Source: Sternotherus odoratus (Eukaryota > Chordata > Testudines > Kinosternidae). Taken from it: a stretch of 64,000 nucleotides of DNA. The position numbers were made by a program, and so were the translations under genes. The stretch spans positions 59,429,840 through 59,493,839 of the forward strand of contig JAVMKO010000002.1 in the NCBI GenBank assembly GCA_032164245.1, in the 5' to 3' direction. Within the stretch, counting starts at the first letter, position 1, and every line of letters starts with the position of its first letter. Positions 11,953 to 23,943 of the stretch are shown piece after piece. The notes beneath the pieces were generated by a model. That model was not told the origin of the DNA. It made no database searches and worked only from the letters and a program-made list of their open reading frames with translations.

Positions 11953-13605
11953 ACTCTGAATGTGGCCCCATATTCCCTGACTTCCAGTTCTGGTTAAATC
12001 ACTAAATCATGCTGCACTTGAAAATTCTAGCCCAAGGCAGTTCATTATATTTGCACTAGCATCAGTTTATTAGTCCAAAGTACCTTAGAGCTACCAGCTT
12101 AGTTGCTGAAAGTAAATGTTCAGTTAGGACCACCTCCTGCTCACTTCTCAGGTGAATGGGATTACTCACCTGAGACAGCAAGATCTGGCCTTTAATTCAT
12201 AATGTAAGCAAGACTCTGACACTCATGTTAATATTTATTTGGAACAATAAAGGTTGTTTCTGCTTCTGGAAGGTCTCGTCTATACATATGTATGGAGAGG
12301 TAGGCATGGAATGTCCATGACAGTCCGTGATCCTGTAGAAGCTTTTCTGTGAGTGCATGACCTGCATCAAATCACAGAAATAAGAAAGAGACAGGGCCAG
12401 ACAGATGACTACACTCCACTGTATCATCTGATTTACCCACCGCACTGGTACCCTCCAGTGCATGATAAAGCTGACATCATCTTGTGTGGAATAGACCACC
12501 GGCCGCAAAATTGTGGGCTTGGGGCAGCAGCCGCAAGAAGACATACCCTCTCTAGTGCTTACAATCTTCTGAAATTAGTGAGTAGGAAATCAAACACATA
12601 TTTCCTAGTGGTTTTTGATAGAAAATATTAAATGGTATGTGAAATGGTTAAATTTGTTGTTCCATAAAGACTGTTACAGAATAGGTTTTTAACTAGCCAC
12701 TGAAATTATTGCTTTTACGGCGAACATTGAAATTAGTGTCTTCCACAACAGAGGCTGATTTATGTAAACAATCCCGTGTAAATTATTTTTAATCTAACAC
12801 AAAAAAGGCCTTCTGTCTGAAATAACCTCTAAAACATTTCCAGACAGCTATTGCTAGCACATTTAATAAATCATTCTGAGGCAAAATGAATGATAAAACG
12901 TGTGTGTGAGAGAGAGAGAGACAGAGAGAGAGATATTCAGCAAAGCATTTAGTATGTGTCTAAGTCCCAATAATGTCTATGGGACTTAAGCACAAGCTTA
13001 AGTGCTTTATTGAATTGGAGCTTCAAATACCAGAGAGGAGAAAGGGGAACAAGACCAGCCAAAGTCTGAAATACACAATCTGATGTTTGATTAATCCATG
13101 AAAACAAATTGGCATTTTAACTGGCAGAGACAAAGGTCTTCAAGTCTATTGTGTAGCAATCTCACACTGTTCTCTACAGAAATTATATTTATATTTAGCA
13201 ATTAAGTGGAAATAAATCACCTTTACTTCTATGCTTTACTGGCCTCTCTCTGTAATTATAATATGCACATTTCCAATAATACTCAAACTTTGCCTTTAAT
13301 ATGTTGTGTGCACTTTTGGCAGATGCACTTCCATCCTCCACTCTTATAGCCTCCGACTATGTGAAGTGATGAGATGATGCAATCGTATGGCGAACATAAG
13401 CTTTTTTTGTGGGCTTTTTTGTCTGTGTTTAAAATATTATTCAGTGTTGTAAATTCTAATACCTTGGGACTTCTGCTGTGCTGAAAGTCTGCCTTATAAT
13501 TTATACAGATGTATTACTCCGACTTTAGTTCATCTGGCATAGAATAGTGCTGGGCTGATGGATCTGCGTGCATCTTTCATGTCATGTAGGATAGTGACCT
13601 AGTTT
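11953..13605. other. Intergenic stretch with a small GT/GA microsatellite
   Basis: A (GT)n(GA)n microsatellite lies at about 12900-12935. The old palindromic repeat with gggacttaagcacaagcttaag is at 12960-13020. Two open frames overlap on opposite strands at 12197-12544 (-, 115 codons) and 12353-12631 (+, 92 codons). They have no features I recognise and I do not call them genes. Confidence 0.35.
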
Positions 13606-13609
13606 CATT

Positions 13610-15523
13610 ACCTTAGCAGGAAGCCTGCTAAACAACCAGTGGGGCCCCTGGATGACAGAGATACAAAAGGAGCACTTAAAGATGACCGAGTCATTGCAGA
13701 GAAATTAAATGAATTCTTTGCTTCAGTCTTCACGGCTGAGGACGTTAGGGAGATTCCTAAACCTGAGCTGTCTTTTGTAGGTGACAAATCTGAGGTATTG
13801 TCACAAATTGAAGTATCAGTAGAGGAGGTTCTGGAACTCATTGATAAACTTAACTGTAACAAGTCACCGGGACCAGATGGCATTCACCCAAGAGTTCTGA
13901 AAGAACTCAAATGTGAAATTGCGGCACTATTAACGAGGGTTTGTAACCTATCCTTTAAATCGGCTACTGTGCCCAGTGACTGGAAGATAGCTAATGTAAC
14001 GCCAATATTTTTAAAGGGCTCCAGAGATGATCCTGGCAATTACAGACTAGTCAGTCTAACGTCCGTACCGGGAAAATTAGTTGAAACAATAGTAAAGAAT
14101 AAAATTGTCAGACACATAGAAGAGCATAAATTGTTGGGCAAAAGTCAACATGGTTTCTGCAAAGGGAAATCGTGTCTTACTAATCTATTAGAGTTCTTTG
14201 AAGGGGTCAGCAAACATGTGGACAAGGGGGATCCGGTGGACATAGTGTACTTAGATTTCCAGAAAGCCTTTGACAAGGTCCCTCACCAAAGGCTCTTACG
14301 TAAATTAAGCTGCCATGGGATAAGAGGGAAGATCTTCTCATGGATTGAAAACTGGTTAAAAGACAGGGAACAAAGGGTAGGAATAAATGGAACTTTTTCA
14401 GAATGGAGAGGGGTAACTAGTGGTGTTCCCCAAGGGTCAGTCCTGGGACCGATCCTATTCAACTTATTTATAAATGATTTGGAGGAAGGGGTAAACAGTG
14501 ATGTGGCAAAGTTTGCAGATGATACTAAACTGCTCAAAGTAGTAAGGACCAAAGCAGACTGTGAAGAACTTCAAAAAGATCTCACTAAACTAAGTGATTG
14601 GGCAACAAAATGGCAAATGAAATTTAATGTGGATAAATGTAAAGTAATGCACATTGGAAAAAATAACCCCAACTATACATACAATATGATGGGGGCTAAT
14701 TTAGCTACAACCAATCAGGAAAAAGACCTGGGAGTCATTGTGGATAGTTCTCTGAAGGCATCCACGCAGTGTGCAGCGGCAGTCAAGAAAGCAAACAGGA
14801 TGTTAGGAATCATTAAAAAAGGGATAGAGAATAAGTCGGAGAATATCTTATTGCCCTTATACAAATCCATGGTGCGCCCACATCTTGAATACTGCGTACA
14901 AATGTGGTCTCCTCATCTCAAAAAGGATATACTGGCACTAGAAAAGGTTCAGAGAAGGGCAACTAAAATGATTAGGGGTTTGGAACGGGTCCCATATGAA
15001 GAGAGATTAAAGAGGCTAGGACTTTTTAGCTTGGAAAAGAGGAGACTAAGGGGGGATATGATAGAGGTATATAAAATTAAGAGTGGTGTGGAGGAAGTAG
15101 ATAAGGAAAAGTTATTTACTTGTTCTCAAAATAGAAGAGCTAGGGGCCACTCAATGAAATTGGCGTGCAGCAGGTTTAAAACAAATAAAAGGAAGTTCTT
15201 CTTCACACAGCGCACAGTCAACCTGTGGAACTCCTTACCTGAGGAGGCTGTGAAGGCTAGGACTATAACAGGGTTTAAAAGAGAGCTGGATAAATTCATG
15301 GAGGCTAAGTCCATAAATGGCTATTAGCCGGGATGGGTAATGAATGGTGTCCCTAGCCTCTGTCTGTCAGAGGGGGGTGATGGATGGCAGGAGAGAGATC
15401 GCTCGATCATACCTGTTAGGTTCACTCACTCTGGGGCACCTGGCATTGGCCACTGTCGGTAGACAGGATGCTGGGCTAGATGGACCTTTGGTCTGACCCA
15501 GTATGGCCGTTCTTATGTTCTTA
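13610..15523 (+). mobile_element. 5'-truncated CR1 LINE with long open reading frame
   Basis: The element runs from a truncated 5' edge near 13610 through an open RT frame to a canonical turtle CR1 3' UTR (gctagatggacctttggtctgacc, agtatggccgttcttatg) ending in the short 3' repeat ttcttatgttctta. Endonuclease and ORF1 are missing. The intact frame suggests a comparatively recent insertion. No TSD is visible, as usual for CR1. Confidence 0.9.
13639..15327 (+). CDS. CR1 ORF2 fragment: reverse transcriptase and C-terminal region
   Basis: 562 codons without a stop. Residues about 75-85 contain the N-K-S-P-G-P-D-G-I motif of non-LTR RTs, about 204-215 YLDFQKAFDKVP (palm motif A), about 255-275 the GVPQGSVLGPILF block, and about 290-295 FADDTK (catalytic Asp pair). 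The C-terminus includes KVQRRATKMIRGLE and the family-typical end FMEAKSINGY. The apurinic endonuclease expected upstream is absent because of 5' truncation, and the first Met is just an internal codon. The enzyme would reverse-transcribe CR1 RNA at the target site, but this copy cannot make a full protein. Confidence 0.9.
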   Translation: MGPLDDRDTKGALKDDRVIAEKLNEFFASVFTAEDVREIPKPELSFVGDKSEVLSQIEVSVEEVLELIDKLNCNKSPGPDGIHPRVLKELKCEIAALLTRVCNLSFKSATVPSDWKIANVTPIFLKGSRDDPGNYRLVSLTSVPGKLVETIVKNKIVRHIEEHKLLGKSQHGFCKGKSCLTNLLEFFEGVSKHVDKGDPVDIVYLDFQKAFDKVPHQRLLRKLSCHGIRGKIFSWIENWLKDREQRVGINGTFSEWRGVTSGVPQGSVLGPILFNLFINDLEEGVNSDVAKFADDTKLLKVVRTKADCEELQKDLTKLSDWATKWQMKFNVDKCKVMHIGKNNPNYTYNMMGANLATTNQEKDLGVIVDSSLKASTQCAAAVKKANRMLGIIKKGIENKSENILLPLYKSMVRPHLEYCVQMWSPHLKKDILALEKVQRRATKMIRGLERVPYEERLKRLGLFSLEKRRLRGDMIEVYKIKSGVEEVDKEKLFTCSQNRRARGHSMKLACSRFKTNKRKFFFTQRTVNLWNSLPEEAVKARTITGFKRELDKFMEAKSINGY

Positions 15524-15639
15524 CCTTTCAAAATCTCATTTTGATTTGTTTTTCTTTTGCCTCTTCTGTTCTAGCCATTTTTAGTCAGCCACGCTTATGC
15601 ATAATTTCATTAAGGATTAGCCTGATTTCTTGTCTGACT

Positions 15640-16601
15640 TAGGGCTGGTCCCCACTAGGGGTCCCCACTAGGGATTTAAGCCTGTACCCATCCTCACATG
15701 CATGCCCTTAAAGTCGATTTAAGGAGACCTTAAAATAGACTTCTGTACTCCTCCCTACCGAGAGGAGTAGCTGAAATCGACCTCTCTCTGGGTCGATTGT
15801 GATCTAGTGAGGATGCATGGGACGTTAAGCCTCCGACCTTCGGAGCAGCTCCGCGGACCCCCTCCCCCCCCCCCCCCGCCCGCCCGAGCAGCCCCTCGCC
15901 GGCTCCCCCTGCCCGAGCAGCTCCGCGGACCCCCCCCCCGCCCGCCCGAGCAACCACGCGCCGGACCCCCCCGCCCGCCCGAGCAGCTCTGCGGACCCCC
16001 CCGCCCGCCCGAGCAGCCCCGCACCACATCCCCCCACCCGCCCGAGCAGCCCTGCACCACACCCCCTCACCCACCCAAGCAGCTCCGCGGACCCCCTTGC
16101 CTGCCCGAGCAGCCCCGCGCCGGCTCCCCCCACCCGAGCAGCTCCGCGGACCCCCCCGCCCGAGCAGGGGGGGGGGAGCCGGCGCGGGGCTGCTCGGGTG
16201 GACACGGGGGTCCGCGGAGCTGCTTGGTTGGGCACGGGAGTCCGCAGGGCTGTTCGGGCGGGCACGGGGGTCCGCGGAGCTGCTCGGGCGGGCGGGGGGG
16301 GGGGGGTCCGCGGACCTGCTCGGGCGGGCACGGGGGCCACGGAGCTGCTCGGACTGGGGCTGGTCCCCTGGGGAGCGTGCCTGGCTGCCCCGAAAGGTGG
16401 TGCCAGCTGGGGACTCCCGGCACTGTGGGATACCTACCCACAGTGCAATGCTGGCTATGTCGACCCCTGCAAAAGTTTAAGGACAGACACTGTCGACCTG
16501 CTGTCCTTTGTGGGGACGCACTAAGTCGATTTTCTAAAGTCTACTTTAGAAAATCGACTTAAGGGAAATCGACCTTCTGCTGTAGTGAAGACATACCCAT
16601 A
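15640..16601. mobile_element. TIR-type (probably hAT-like) MITE carrying a GC-rich inverted array
   Basis: Edges resemble the common turtle motif: left tagggctggtccccac, right end the reverse complement of tatgggtatgtcttcac. Subterminal aaagtcgattt/aaatcgac blocks occur in both arms (15712-15800 and 16525-16575), including the near-palindrome at 16525-16560. No clean TSD is seen, so the boundaries are approximate. The left edge has a 14-16-bp duplication (ggtccccactagg). Confidence 0.6.
15841..16345. repeat. GC-rich minisatellite that flips strand (foldback array)
   Basis: Repeated units of about 25-40 bp built from cccgcccgagcagctccgcg and ggacccccc run to about 16165. The array then continues as the reverse complement (gctgctcgggcgggcacggg, ccgcggagctgctc) to about 16345. 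All long open frames here on both strands are low-complexity P/A/R/G products of the array, not genes. The layout can form a large hairpin. Confidence 0.85.
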
Positions 16602-17440
16602 GTGATACATATTTCTTGTTCAAATGAATTTCGTGGTTAAAGGATTTTAATGGGGGATATTGCCCAAATATTTGGGGGTTCAGCTATTGTATAATTATTT
16701 TTTGTATTACTATTATTTTACCTCTTTGTTTTTATTTGTCAAGACTTTCAAATGTCACTAATGGTTTTGAGTGGCCAACCTGAGACTTCTTAAAAGGGCC
16801 TGATTTACAGAGGATGACAGCTCTGTTTTTTTTTGAAATCTCTCTCAAGCTGGACACCCACTATTACTACTTACGTTTGGAAATCTCACCCAAGATGATT
16901 ATGCTCATTAGTTTACTATAATTTATAATAGCAGGCAGAGACCCCAGTCAGGACTAGGTGTGGTATAAACATACAATAAAGGACAATCTAACTTCTTGAA
17001 TGCCCCAAACTTAAATCAATGGCCAAACAAACATGTCTGTTACTGTTAAGATATCTTTTTACTATTGATGAATGAACTGCTAACGCCAGAATAAGAATCA
17101 GCCTACATCAAATCTCCAACTTTCTATTCAGTTGAAGATGTGGATCAGTTCAGACAAAGGAAAGCCTCTCCTTGCCACAGGATCTAAGCCTGCTCATGCC
17201 TGTCTTCTCTTTGGTGCTAAAGTAGGAGCTCTGGCTCAAAATATGAGACCCTTAATCTCTTTTAATTGGAATCTCACAAACTCTAGCATACTCTCTTGTT
17301 TGCCTAAAACAAAAAGCTCCACAAAGTGCAAAATTTGGATTTAGAAACAAAAGAGAGGCTGATTTCAAGCACTCTGGCTTTATCTTTGACGGGAGCAGGG
17401 GAGGCGTTTAGAGCTTTAGTATTGTGAGAAGTCCACTTTG
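16602..17440. other. Intergenic, no recognised element
   Basis: AT-rich unique-looking sequence with no feature I can support. Confidence 0.3.
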
Positions 17441-17640
17441 TGCCTCCTGTGGGGTGGCAGCATTCCCTAATGAATAGAGCATTAGACTGGGACTCTGGAG
17501 CCAGTTTCTAGCTTGGCCACTGACCTTCTGGGTGATCTTAGACAAATCAGTTCACCGCAGTTTCCCCATCTGTAGTGCACCTGGAGGACTACTGATGAGC
17601 AAAGTAATGATTATACTATTAGTAGTAGTTGTATTGAGAT
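17441..17640 (+). repeat. MIR-like tRNA-derived SINE
   Basis: It shows gtggggtggcagcattccctaatgaatagagc, then attagactgggactctgg, cttggccactgaccttctggg and cagtttccccatctgta. This is the typical order of an ancient amniote tRNA-SINE (promoter-like head, then core). It is degenerate. Confidence 0.6.
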
Positions 17641-18194
17641 AGAGGGGCCTACCCATGGGAATGTTATGCCCCTTAGGAAGCATTTGCAGGATCGAGCCCT
17701 CTAGTATGGCCATTGCTGATGTGCACCGTTCTTCATCTATTCTGATCAAAAATAATTCTTTTGCTTTTGGTAGCACTGCATACTATGGAGCATGAGATGC
17801 AGGAGTGAGCCCTATATGGTCCTTTCTTCAGCATCATCAGAACTGTGTCCATTTTACTCTGGAGAGGTACAACAGAAATCCTATACAGCCCTGGTATAGA
17901 ATCAAAGCCCCCGTGAATCAGCGCCTACATGCATCCTGGTGCTGGGTTATTTCATGCTGATATCATGTTCCTCATTTTATTCCTGTGGTCCCTGGATTGC
18001 GTCATTTCCTCCAGCAATATTGTCAGGCTAATGGTGTTAGTTTGATAAACTTAGTGACTCCCAGCTTTTTAAAAACAAAGGAGAAGGTGTTGCCATGTGG
18101 CCTTTTTACCTTTCAGGTATTTGAGTCTATGGCTGAGGGCCCCTTTAATGGTGACAATTTTTCATCTTCAGTAGAGATTAAAATTTGGGAACCT

Positions 18195-18500
18195 GAGAAT
18201 TGCCAGGCTGGCTCAGACCAGTGGGCCATCAAGTCCAGTGTCATACCTCCAACAGTGGCCAGGACCAGATGCTTCAAAGGAAAGTGCAAGAAATCCTGCC
18301 GTAGACAGTCATGTGATAACCCATCTACGGGGAAAGTTGCCTCCTGTCTCCCCATGACTTAGAAGTTGGCTTATTCCCTGAAGCATGAAGGTGAATAGCC
18401 CTTCCAAAAGTCTTGCGTTATTTTAATCCTTACTATTCTAACTCTGGGTGGGTGAAAACATTGGAAAAATTGCTCTCCTGCTGCTCAGTCTTTCCACAAT
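18195..18500 (-). mobile_element. Old CR1 LINE 3' fragment
   Basis: On the + strand it reads ggctcagaccagtgggccatcaag, ctccaacagtggccagg and agatgcttcaaaggaa, the reverse complement of a CR1 3' UTR region. It is strongly diverged with unclear edges. Confidence 0.55.
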
Positions 18501-20509
18501 GCAATTGAATCCTCTCATGTCAATTTGAGAAGAGAGGGTGACTGTAGCCATCATTGATTGCCTGAGACTGATGCTGACTTAGTGGTCCACAATGCCCTTT
18601 TCACCAGCAGATTATGCAAAAATGCAGACCTGTCTGATAAAGTGCCGTGCAAGTTCCAGGAGGTTCCAAATATTGCAGCAAGGTTTATCATCCAGACTAA
18701 AGGATCACAGTTTATTTCCCCAAAGATGACAGCTTTACATGGGCTTCTGGTTAATTAATGCTTTGATTACAATACTGCACTATTTACATGCAAGATTTTG
18801 CATGGTCTTGGCCATTCATATGTAAATGAACTTGTATTCCTTTCTGCTAATGCCAATTCTTACTTCACATTTCAGGACATGCAACTTTATATACTTTAGC
18901 TGTGATGTCCCCAAGACATATTATACATATTATCTCAATTCTGAGATTCATTTATGATTAATCTGTCTCTGGTTTTAAACCAAAACTTTAATTGTACAAT
19001 ATTCATCAAACTTTTTGGCTCATGAAACTGGCAAATGTAATTACATTATTTGTACAGTGTCCAGCTATGCTTCAATGTGCAGCATGCATTATAAATTTAT
19101 TTTTGCCTTATTCTTCCCACGTTTTACTTTTTGTTCCACCGAAACTTCAGACAAGCAACTCTGTAGCTATTCTTCTGTTTTCTCACTCATTTGTTCTCTC
19201 TGTGATCATCAACACTCTTTTAAAAAGTGAGCTACAACCAGACTATTCTCTTTTGTTCTGGTAGGCTGGAGTTTTAGGGAACTGTTTATTTGTGGGTATT
19301 TCTTATATGTATGTAGATCAAGGCATCAGACATTTTTATCCCCTACTTGTTATTAACAAACCAGATAGTACAGGCTGCTCCACTCATATTTCCAATTATC
19401 AGACTGCAAACTGAAATATACATGGGACAAAAGAGAGGATGTATATTAAAGAAGCATCACTGAAAAGTGGCTTTCTTGGAGATTTAGATCTACAAAAGGG
19501 AAAAGAAGCTAGGGTATGCAGTCTCCTGTCCAGTGTGTAGCATTAACTGGAGCAAACTTGTCTAACCTCCAACATTTCAATACTTTTTCACTCTTTTCCC
19601 CTTTTGTATCAACCCATATCACTGAAATCTTGACTCAGCATCTGTCAATTAGATTTTTTCTGTAAGATAGAAGAGCAATTTGATTGGCTTTCAGAACTGT
19701 CAATCGGTGTGGGGTGGATAGCCAGAGAAGGTATGGAAGAATTGGAAATTAACGTGGAGTTTGTGCATCCTCCCTTCCAACTCTTCTCCCCTCCCCACAT
19801 GCATAAATATCATTAATTTTTAATAATAGGGGAATTGCTCCAACACTGGAATGAAATATACAGAGTCTAGTAGAATTTATACGAGTATTGTCACCTAGGG
19901 GTAATTTCCAACCTTTAATGTCAAGTATAACAACATCTGATTATGCTTATAAGTATATATGTTACTAACAAACTGTGAGATCTTTTTAGAGAGAATCATG
20001 GCCCGGGTCAGTGATTCCTGATAATACAGAAGATGTCAACTTGGGTCAATCAATGACATAGTTTACAGTGCTTTAACTTAGTTAGCACAGACATCTGTGT
20101 GGAGTGTTTTGGGTGAAACTCTCATTCCCAGCACTTTGGCCTGCAAAGCGTAAACACAAGTGGCTAGGGCTATAGTGAGTTATGTGGGAAGTATTTTGCA
20201 TAAAATTCACATACCTTTCCCCCACTGTTTCAGGCTAAAAGCACTAACAGAATTGAATGGGGGCCTGAATCTGTGGCCCATGAACTGATCAGCTAGGAGA
20301 ATTTAGGTTAAAAGCAATTGTTTTTCTAGATTCCCCCAGTTGCTTTTAGGGGCTATTCAGGGATTAATGACCCAGGATGTATATTATTGGATTCTGCTGG
20401 ATTGCTATAATTTGAGGCATTTCAGATTGAAGATCAAAGATGGAGAAATTCCAAAGAACATCTTCCCCTCAAAAAAACAAACAAACAACATTCCACAAGA
20501 ACAGGGAAG
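18501..20509. other. Intergenic, no recognised element
   Basis: No exon or element boundary is visible. Short open frames are scattered at chance level. Confidence 0.3.
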
Positions 20510-20640
20510 AAGGTGGCCTTGTGGTTAAGGAACCACAGTGGGACTCAACTGTCTTGTGTTATGTTCCTAGCTCCTGTGCAACCTATGTGAGCTTGGGCAA
20601 GTCATTAAGGAAGTATTTTCAGATGCAAGCCTCCATATCT
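20510..20640 (+). repeat. MIR-like SINE fragment
   Basis: The run aaggtggccttgtggttaag ... gggactcaactg ... gagcttgggcaagtcattaa matches the tRNA head and core of the SINE pattern seen elsewhere in the window. A possible second half (catcttcaaaataaggatgat, tttgtaaagcactctgg) lies at 20895-20985. Confidence 0.5.
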
Positions 20641-20999
20641 GCATACTTACCTCTATGTGCTTGCACCTGCATTCACATTCAAATGTCCTAATGCCTCTGA
20701 GGTGCACATTTGTCAATGCAAATTCTCACTCTTGGGTTTACATGGGTGTTTTGATTATTTAAAGAATAAATGCAGGTGTTTTGATCTGCTGTGTTAACAT
20801 GCAAGTACATGTGTATGCAACTGCAGATGCACATAAGATGAAGGCTGGAAGGGCATGATTGGAAATATAACTCTTACTTCTCCTGTGCCCCCATTTCTCA
20901 TCTTCAAAATAAGGATGATACTTTCCCCACCACCACTGATGGCAGTAGACCCAACAAATGTTTGTAAAGCACTCTGGAATTCTTTAAAGGAAGTGCAAA

Positions 21000-22727
21000 G
21001 TGTTAATCATATGTGCAATCAATTAATTCACTTACAGCCCAGAAAGGACCTTAATGGCCCTCAGAGTTGGTGTATAATAATAGTTATGTTGTTCCAGTAA
21101 AGTGTATCCCTTCACCTTCCTTCTCTATCTATTCTTCTGAAGACCGTTGCTGTTACTGACATTCCCAGGAAAGGTTAGGAGGAGATGAGAAATGTTCAAA
21201 ACATAATCTCCTTACACGTTTAAGACTAAGTTGACAATCTCTCCTAGTTGTCACAACAGCACCAGATCAGTTCACTGGTTTTGTTTTTATTTAATAAAAT
21301 GAGCCAGTCCAAAGGTTGATTGGTTTCCTGAAGACTCAGCACTGAATTAGATGTTTGAAGAGCACTGACATCCAAGCAATTATCTCAGGCCTGTATTGCA
21401 AAGAAGTGGTTAAACAGATGAACATCTGTGTACTCACGTATAGTTGCTGTTTCACCCACAAGCAGCTGTGGCACAGACAGGCAAAAATTCTCTACATGGT
21501 GATAATTACAGTGTGCATTACAAAGGAGGCATAGTCACAAAAGCATGCAATCAGCATATGCTTTTTACTTTATCTGAAATGGGCCAGCCCTGGCAGATCC
21601 AAGGCTAATATACATAAAATGGGTTTCTCTGCCAAAAAAAAACCCCATTTAATCAGATCTGAACAAGTTTGGGAAACTCACACGGTGAACCGATTTTTTA
21701 TTTTTTATTTCAAGTTTGTCAGGCTGAAAAGCTTCATTAATTCAATGGGAGAAACAATTAAGCAAATAAAAGTGCCATCCTGGGCTCCCAGATTCTTCAA
21801 TAGGTTACAACATGAAACCATTCTCTGTGGTTTTGTTTTAATAAACTCTCATTGCTCATTCCACATTCCTGGTCTATCTCAGGCTGATGCTGTTAGCAAG
21901 CTATTTCAAAGAGCCACGTTATATGTATAATTTACTTATTCTGTATCTTTACACTGTCAGACCTGACAATCTCCTTAATTATTAGAAGCTGAGGGTCATT
22001 CCAGATGTGACATGCAGATAATCATCCCTAGAGTTGTATTGAAGAATCAGTTTTGACCCCTGATGTTGATATCACAAAGTGTTCATGATCTCCAAAGAAA
22101 ATGTACAGGCAAACCAATGCCTGTATATTTCAGAGTGGTGTCAATTAGCTACAATACATTTAGAAAGAGCTACTCAATAATATAGGACTCATTCATTTCT
22201 AAAATGTAACTTTTTCCCCTTGAGTACACCTGCATTCCATTCAAGGCTCCAAGGGGCACAATCTAGCCCAAAGTAATTCAGTAGTAGCATGTAGCAGGAA
22301 TTTGTGATAAATAGTCTTCCTAAATTACCCATGAAGGAGTATCTTTATACCCAAATACATCCTAATACACTGTAAAATCCTAAATAAACTGTTTTCTATC
22401 CATAGAAGTAACTGGGTTCCCTACATAAGAAAGTTATTAATTAAACTTAAAAAGTCCAGTGGCTATTATCTGCCATTAAGTAGGTAGTCAGATAAGGGCT
22501 ATATAACTCGCTATATAGGTAGCGCAATCAACCCTCCTTTTGTCATTATATACACTGTCTTCACTCATTTACAGTGTCTCCTGGTTTCCATCATGCACAG
22601 GACATTCAGACTGATTCTACATTCATTATAAGCACCCTAACAGTTCTAAGACTCAGCCACAAAAAAAAGTTGTGAGTTGGAAGGGGTACAAAAAATAAAG
22701 TATTCTGAATAAACAAAGAGATGAACA
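21000..22727. other. Intergenic, no recognised element
   Basis: AT-rich sequence with nothing I can name. Confidence 0.3.
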
Positions 22728-22850
22728 GACTAGACATAATAAAGAGTCCTGTGGCACCTTAAAGACTAAATAAAGTATTGAAGCATAAGCTTTCGTGGGC
22801 TAATACCCACTTCGTTGGATGCAAGCAGTGGAAGTGGAAGACTAGACATA
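22728..22850 (-). mobile_element. Penelope-like tail (22739-22839) with 11-bp TSD
   Basis: In reverse orientation it carries gcatccaacgaagtggg, agcccacgaaagcttatgc and ttaaggtgccacaggactctt. Exact direct repeats gactagacata at 22728-22738 and 22840-22850 frame the 101-bp insertion. The ribozyme-like core is mutated to CCAACGA. Confidence 0.85.
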
Positions 22851-23449
22851 TTATTGTTATTTACTCCCTGTATCTATAAGGAGCTCCGTCATTTATGTTA
22901 GAAGATAATAGGGTATGTAAAACTATACTGACTTGTGTGTATGAAAATCATTGCCTTCTACTGGAATAAGCTTAGGATAATTCTTTATTATCCATCTAGC
23001 AGAATTATTGGAGTAAGCTGTTTGGCTTATTAGTAATACCTGTGTGTATGAAGCCAAAGCCAATGGCCTGAGTTCAAAACCTATTGTATTCTTTTAATAC
23101 TGCTGTATTTTATGATCACATGGATTTCTGATCCAGCAGAAACTGGGATTATGTGACAAGGAAATGACATATAGGTCCAACTAAAATTTTGTAATTGGTA
23201 GTCTGTTTTACAAAAGGAAAATCACAAGATGATTATGGTAAAGAGAGCAAAAGTCATGGAAATATTGTTTAGCAGTCACAAGCCTTTATTTTTCACTCAA
23301 ATAGCGAGTTAGCCAATTTCTTTTATTCATTGCCCAAGCAAGATTTAAAACTTCACAGAATCCACCGCCCATGAGAGAGATCACACATGCTCATATGCAG
23401 GAACAATTGCTAGGTCACTTCAAAAAGCAACCAAACATTACACATTACA

Positions 23450-23612
23450 CTAAGTGAGACAAGGTGGGTGAGGTAATATTTTCAGGTCTGAAGAAGAGAT
23501 CTGTGTAAGCTTGAAAGCTTCTCTCTCTCTCTCTCTCTCTCTCATCACCAGAGGTTGGTGCAATACAAGATATTACCTCACCCACCTTGTCTCTCTAATA
23601 TACTGGGGCCAA
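23450..23612. repeat. Dispersed inverted-ended repeat with (CT)n tract
   Basis: It opens with gagacaaggtgggtgaggtaat and closes with attacctcacccaccttgtctc, a terminal inverted repeat of about 20 bp. A (CT)n microsatellite (about 23520-23543) and aagcttgaaagctt lie between. A related copy is at 52990-53415. I do not know the formal family. Confidence 0.65.
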
Positions 23613-23852
23613 GATAGCTAGAGCACTGCATAGTTCTTACACTTGTCAGGCTTCTGTTTCCTTCCCCATACATAGGCTGACCATACGTCCCGTTTTGAAC
23701 GGGACAGTCCCGTTTTTTACATATTTTTGGACCGTCCCGTCTTTTTGACAAAAATATCAATTTTGTCCCATTTTTGGGGCAGGTCCCAAGCTGCTTTCTA
23801 GGGGGAGGTTCTTTCTTTGCAGGACTCGCAAGAGCTCAGGTGAAGAATCTTG

Positions 23853-23943
23853 CTACCTAAGGACAAGTATCAGATGTCAAAATCTCCGATGAGCAAACTG
23901 CGCTCATCGGAGATTTTGACATCTGATACTAGTCCTTAGGTAG
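23853..23943. repeat. 42-bp inverted repeat (hairpin 1) in the hAT-type element
   Basis: Arms 23853-23894 and 23902-23943 are complementary with one mismatch around a 7-nt loop. The arm includes cagatgtcaaaatctccgat. Confidence 0.9.

Noticed and set aside
15730..16562. Several long proline/alanine/glycine-rich open frames on both strands
   Set aside because: They are translations of a GC-rich tandem array. All frames are open because the unit lacks stops, and strand symmetry explains the mirror frames.
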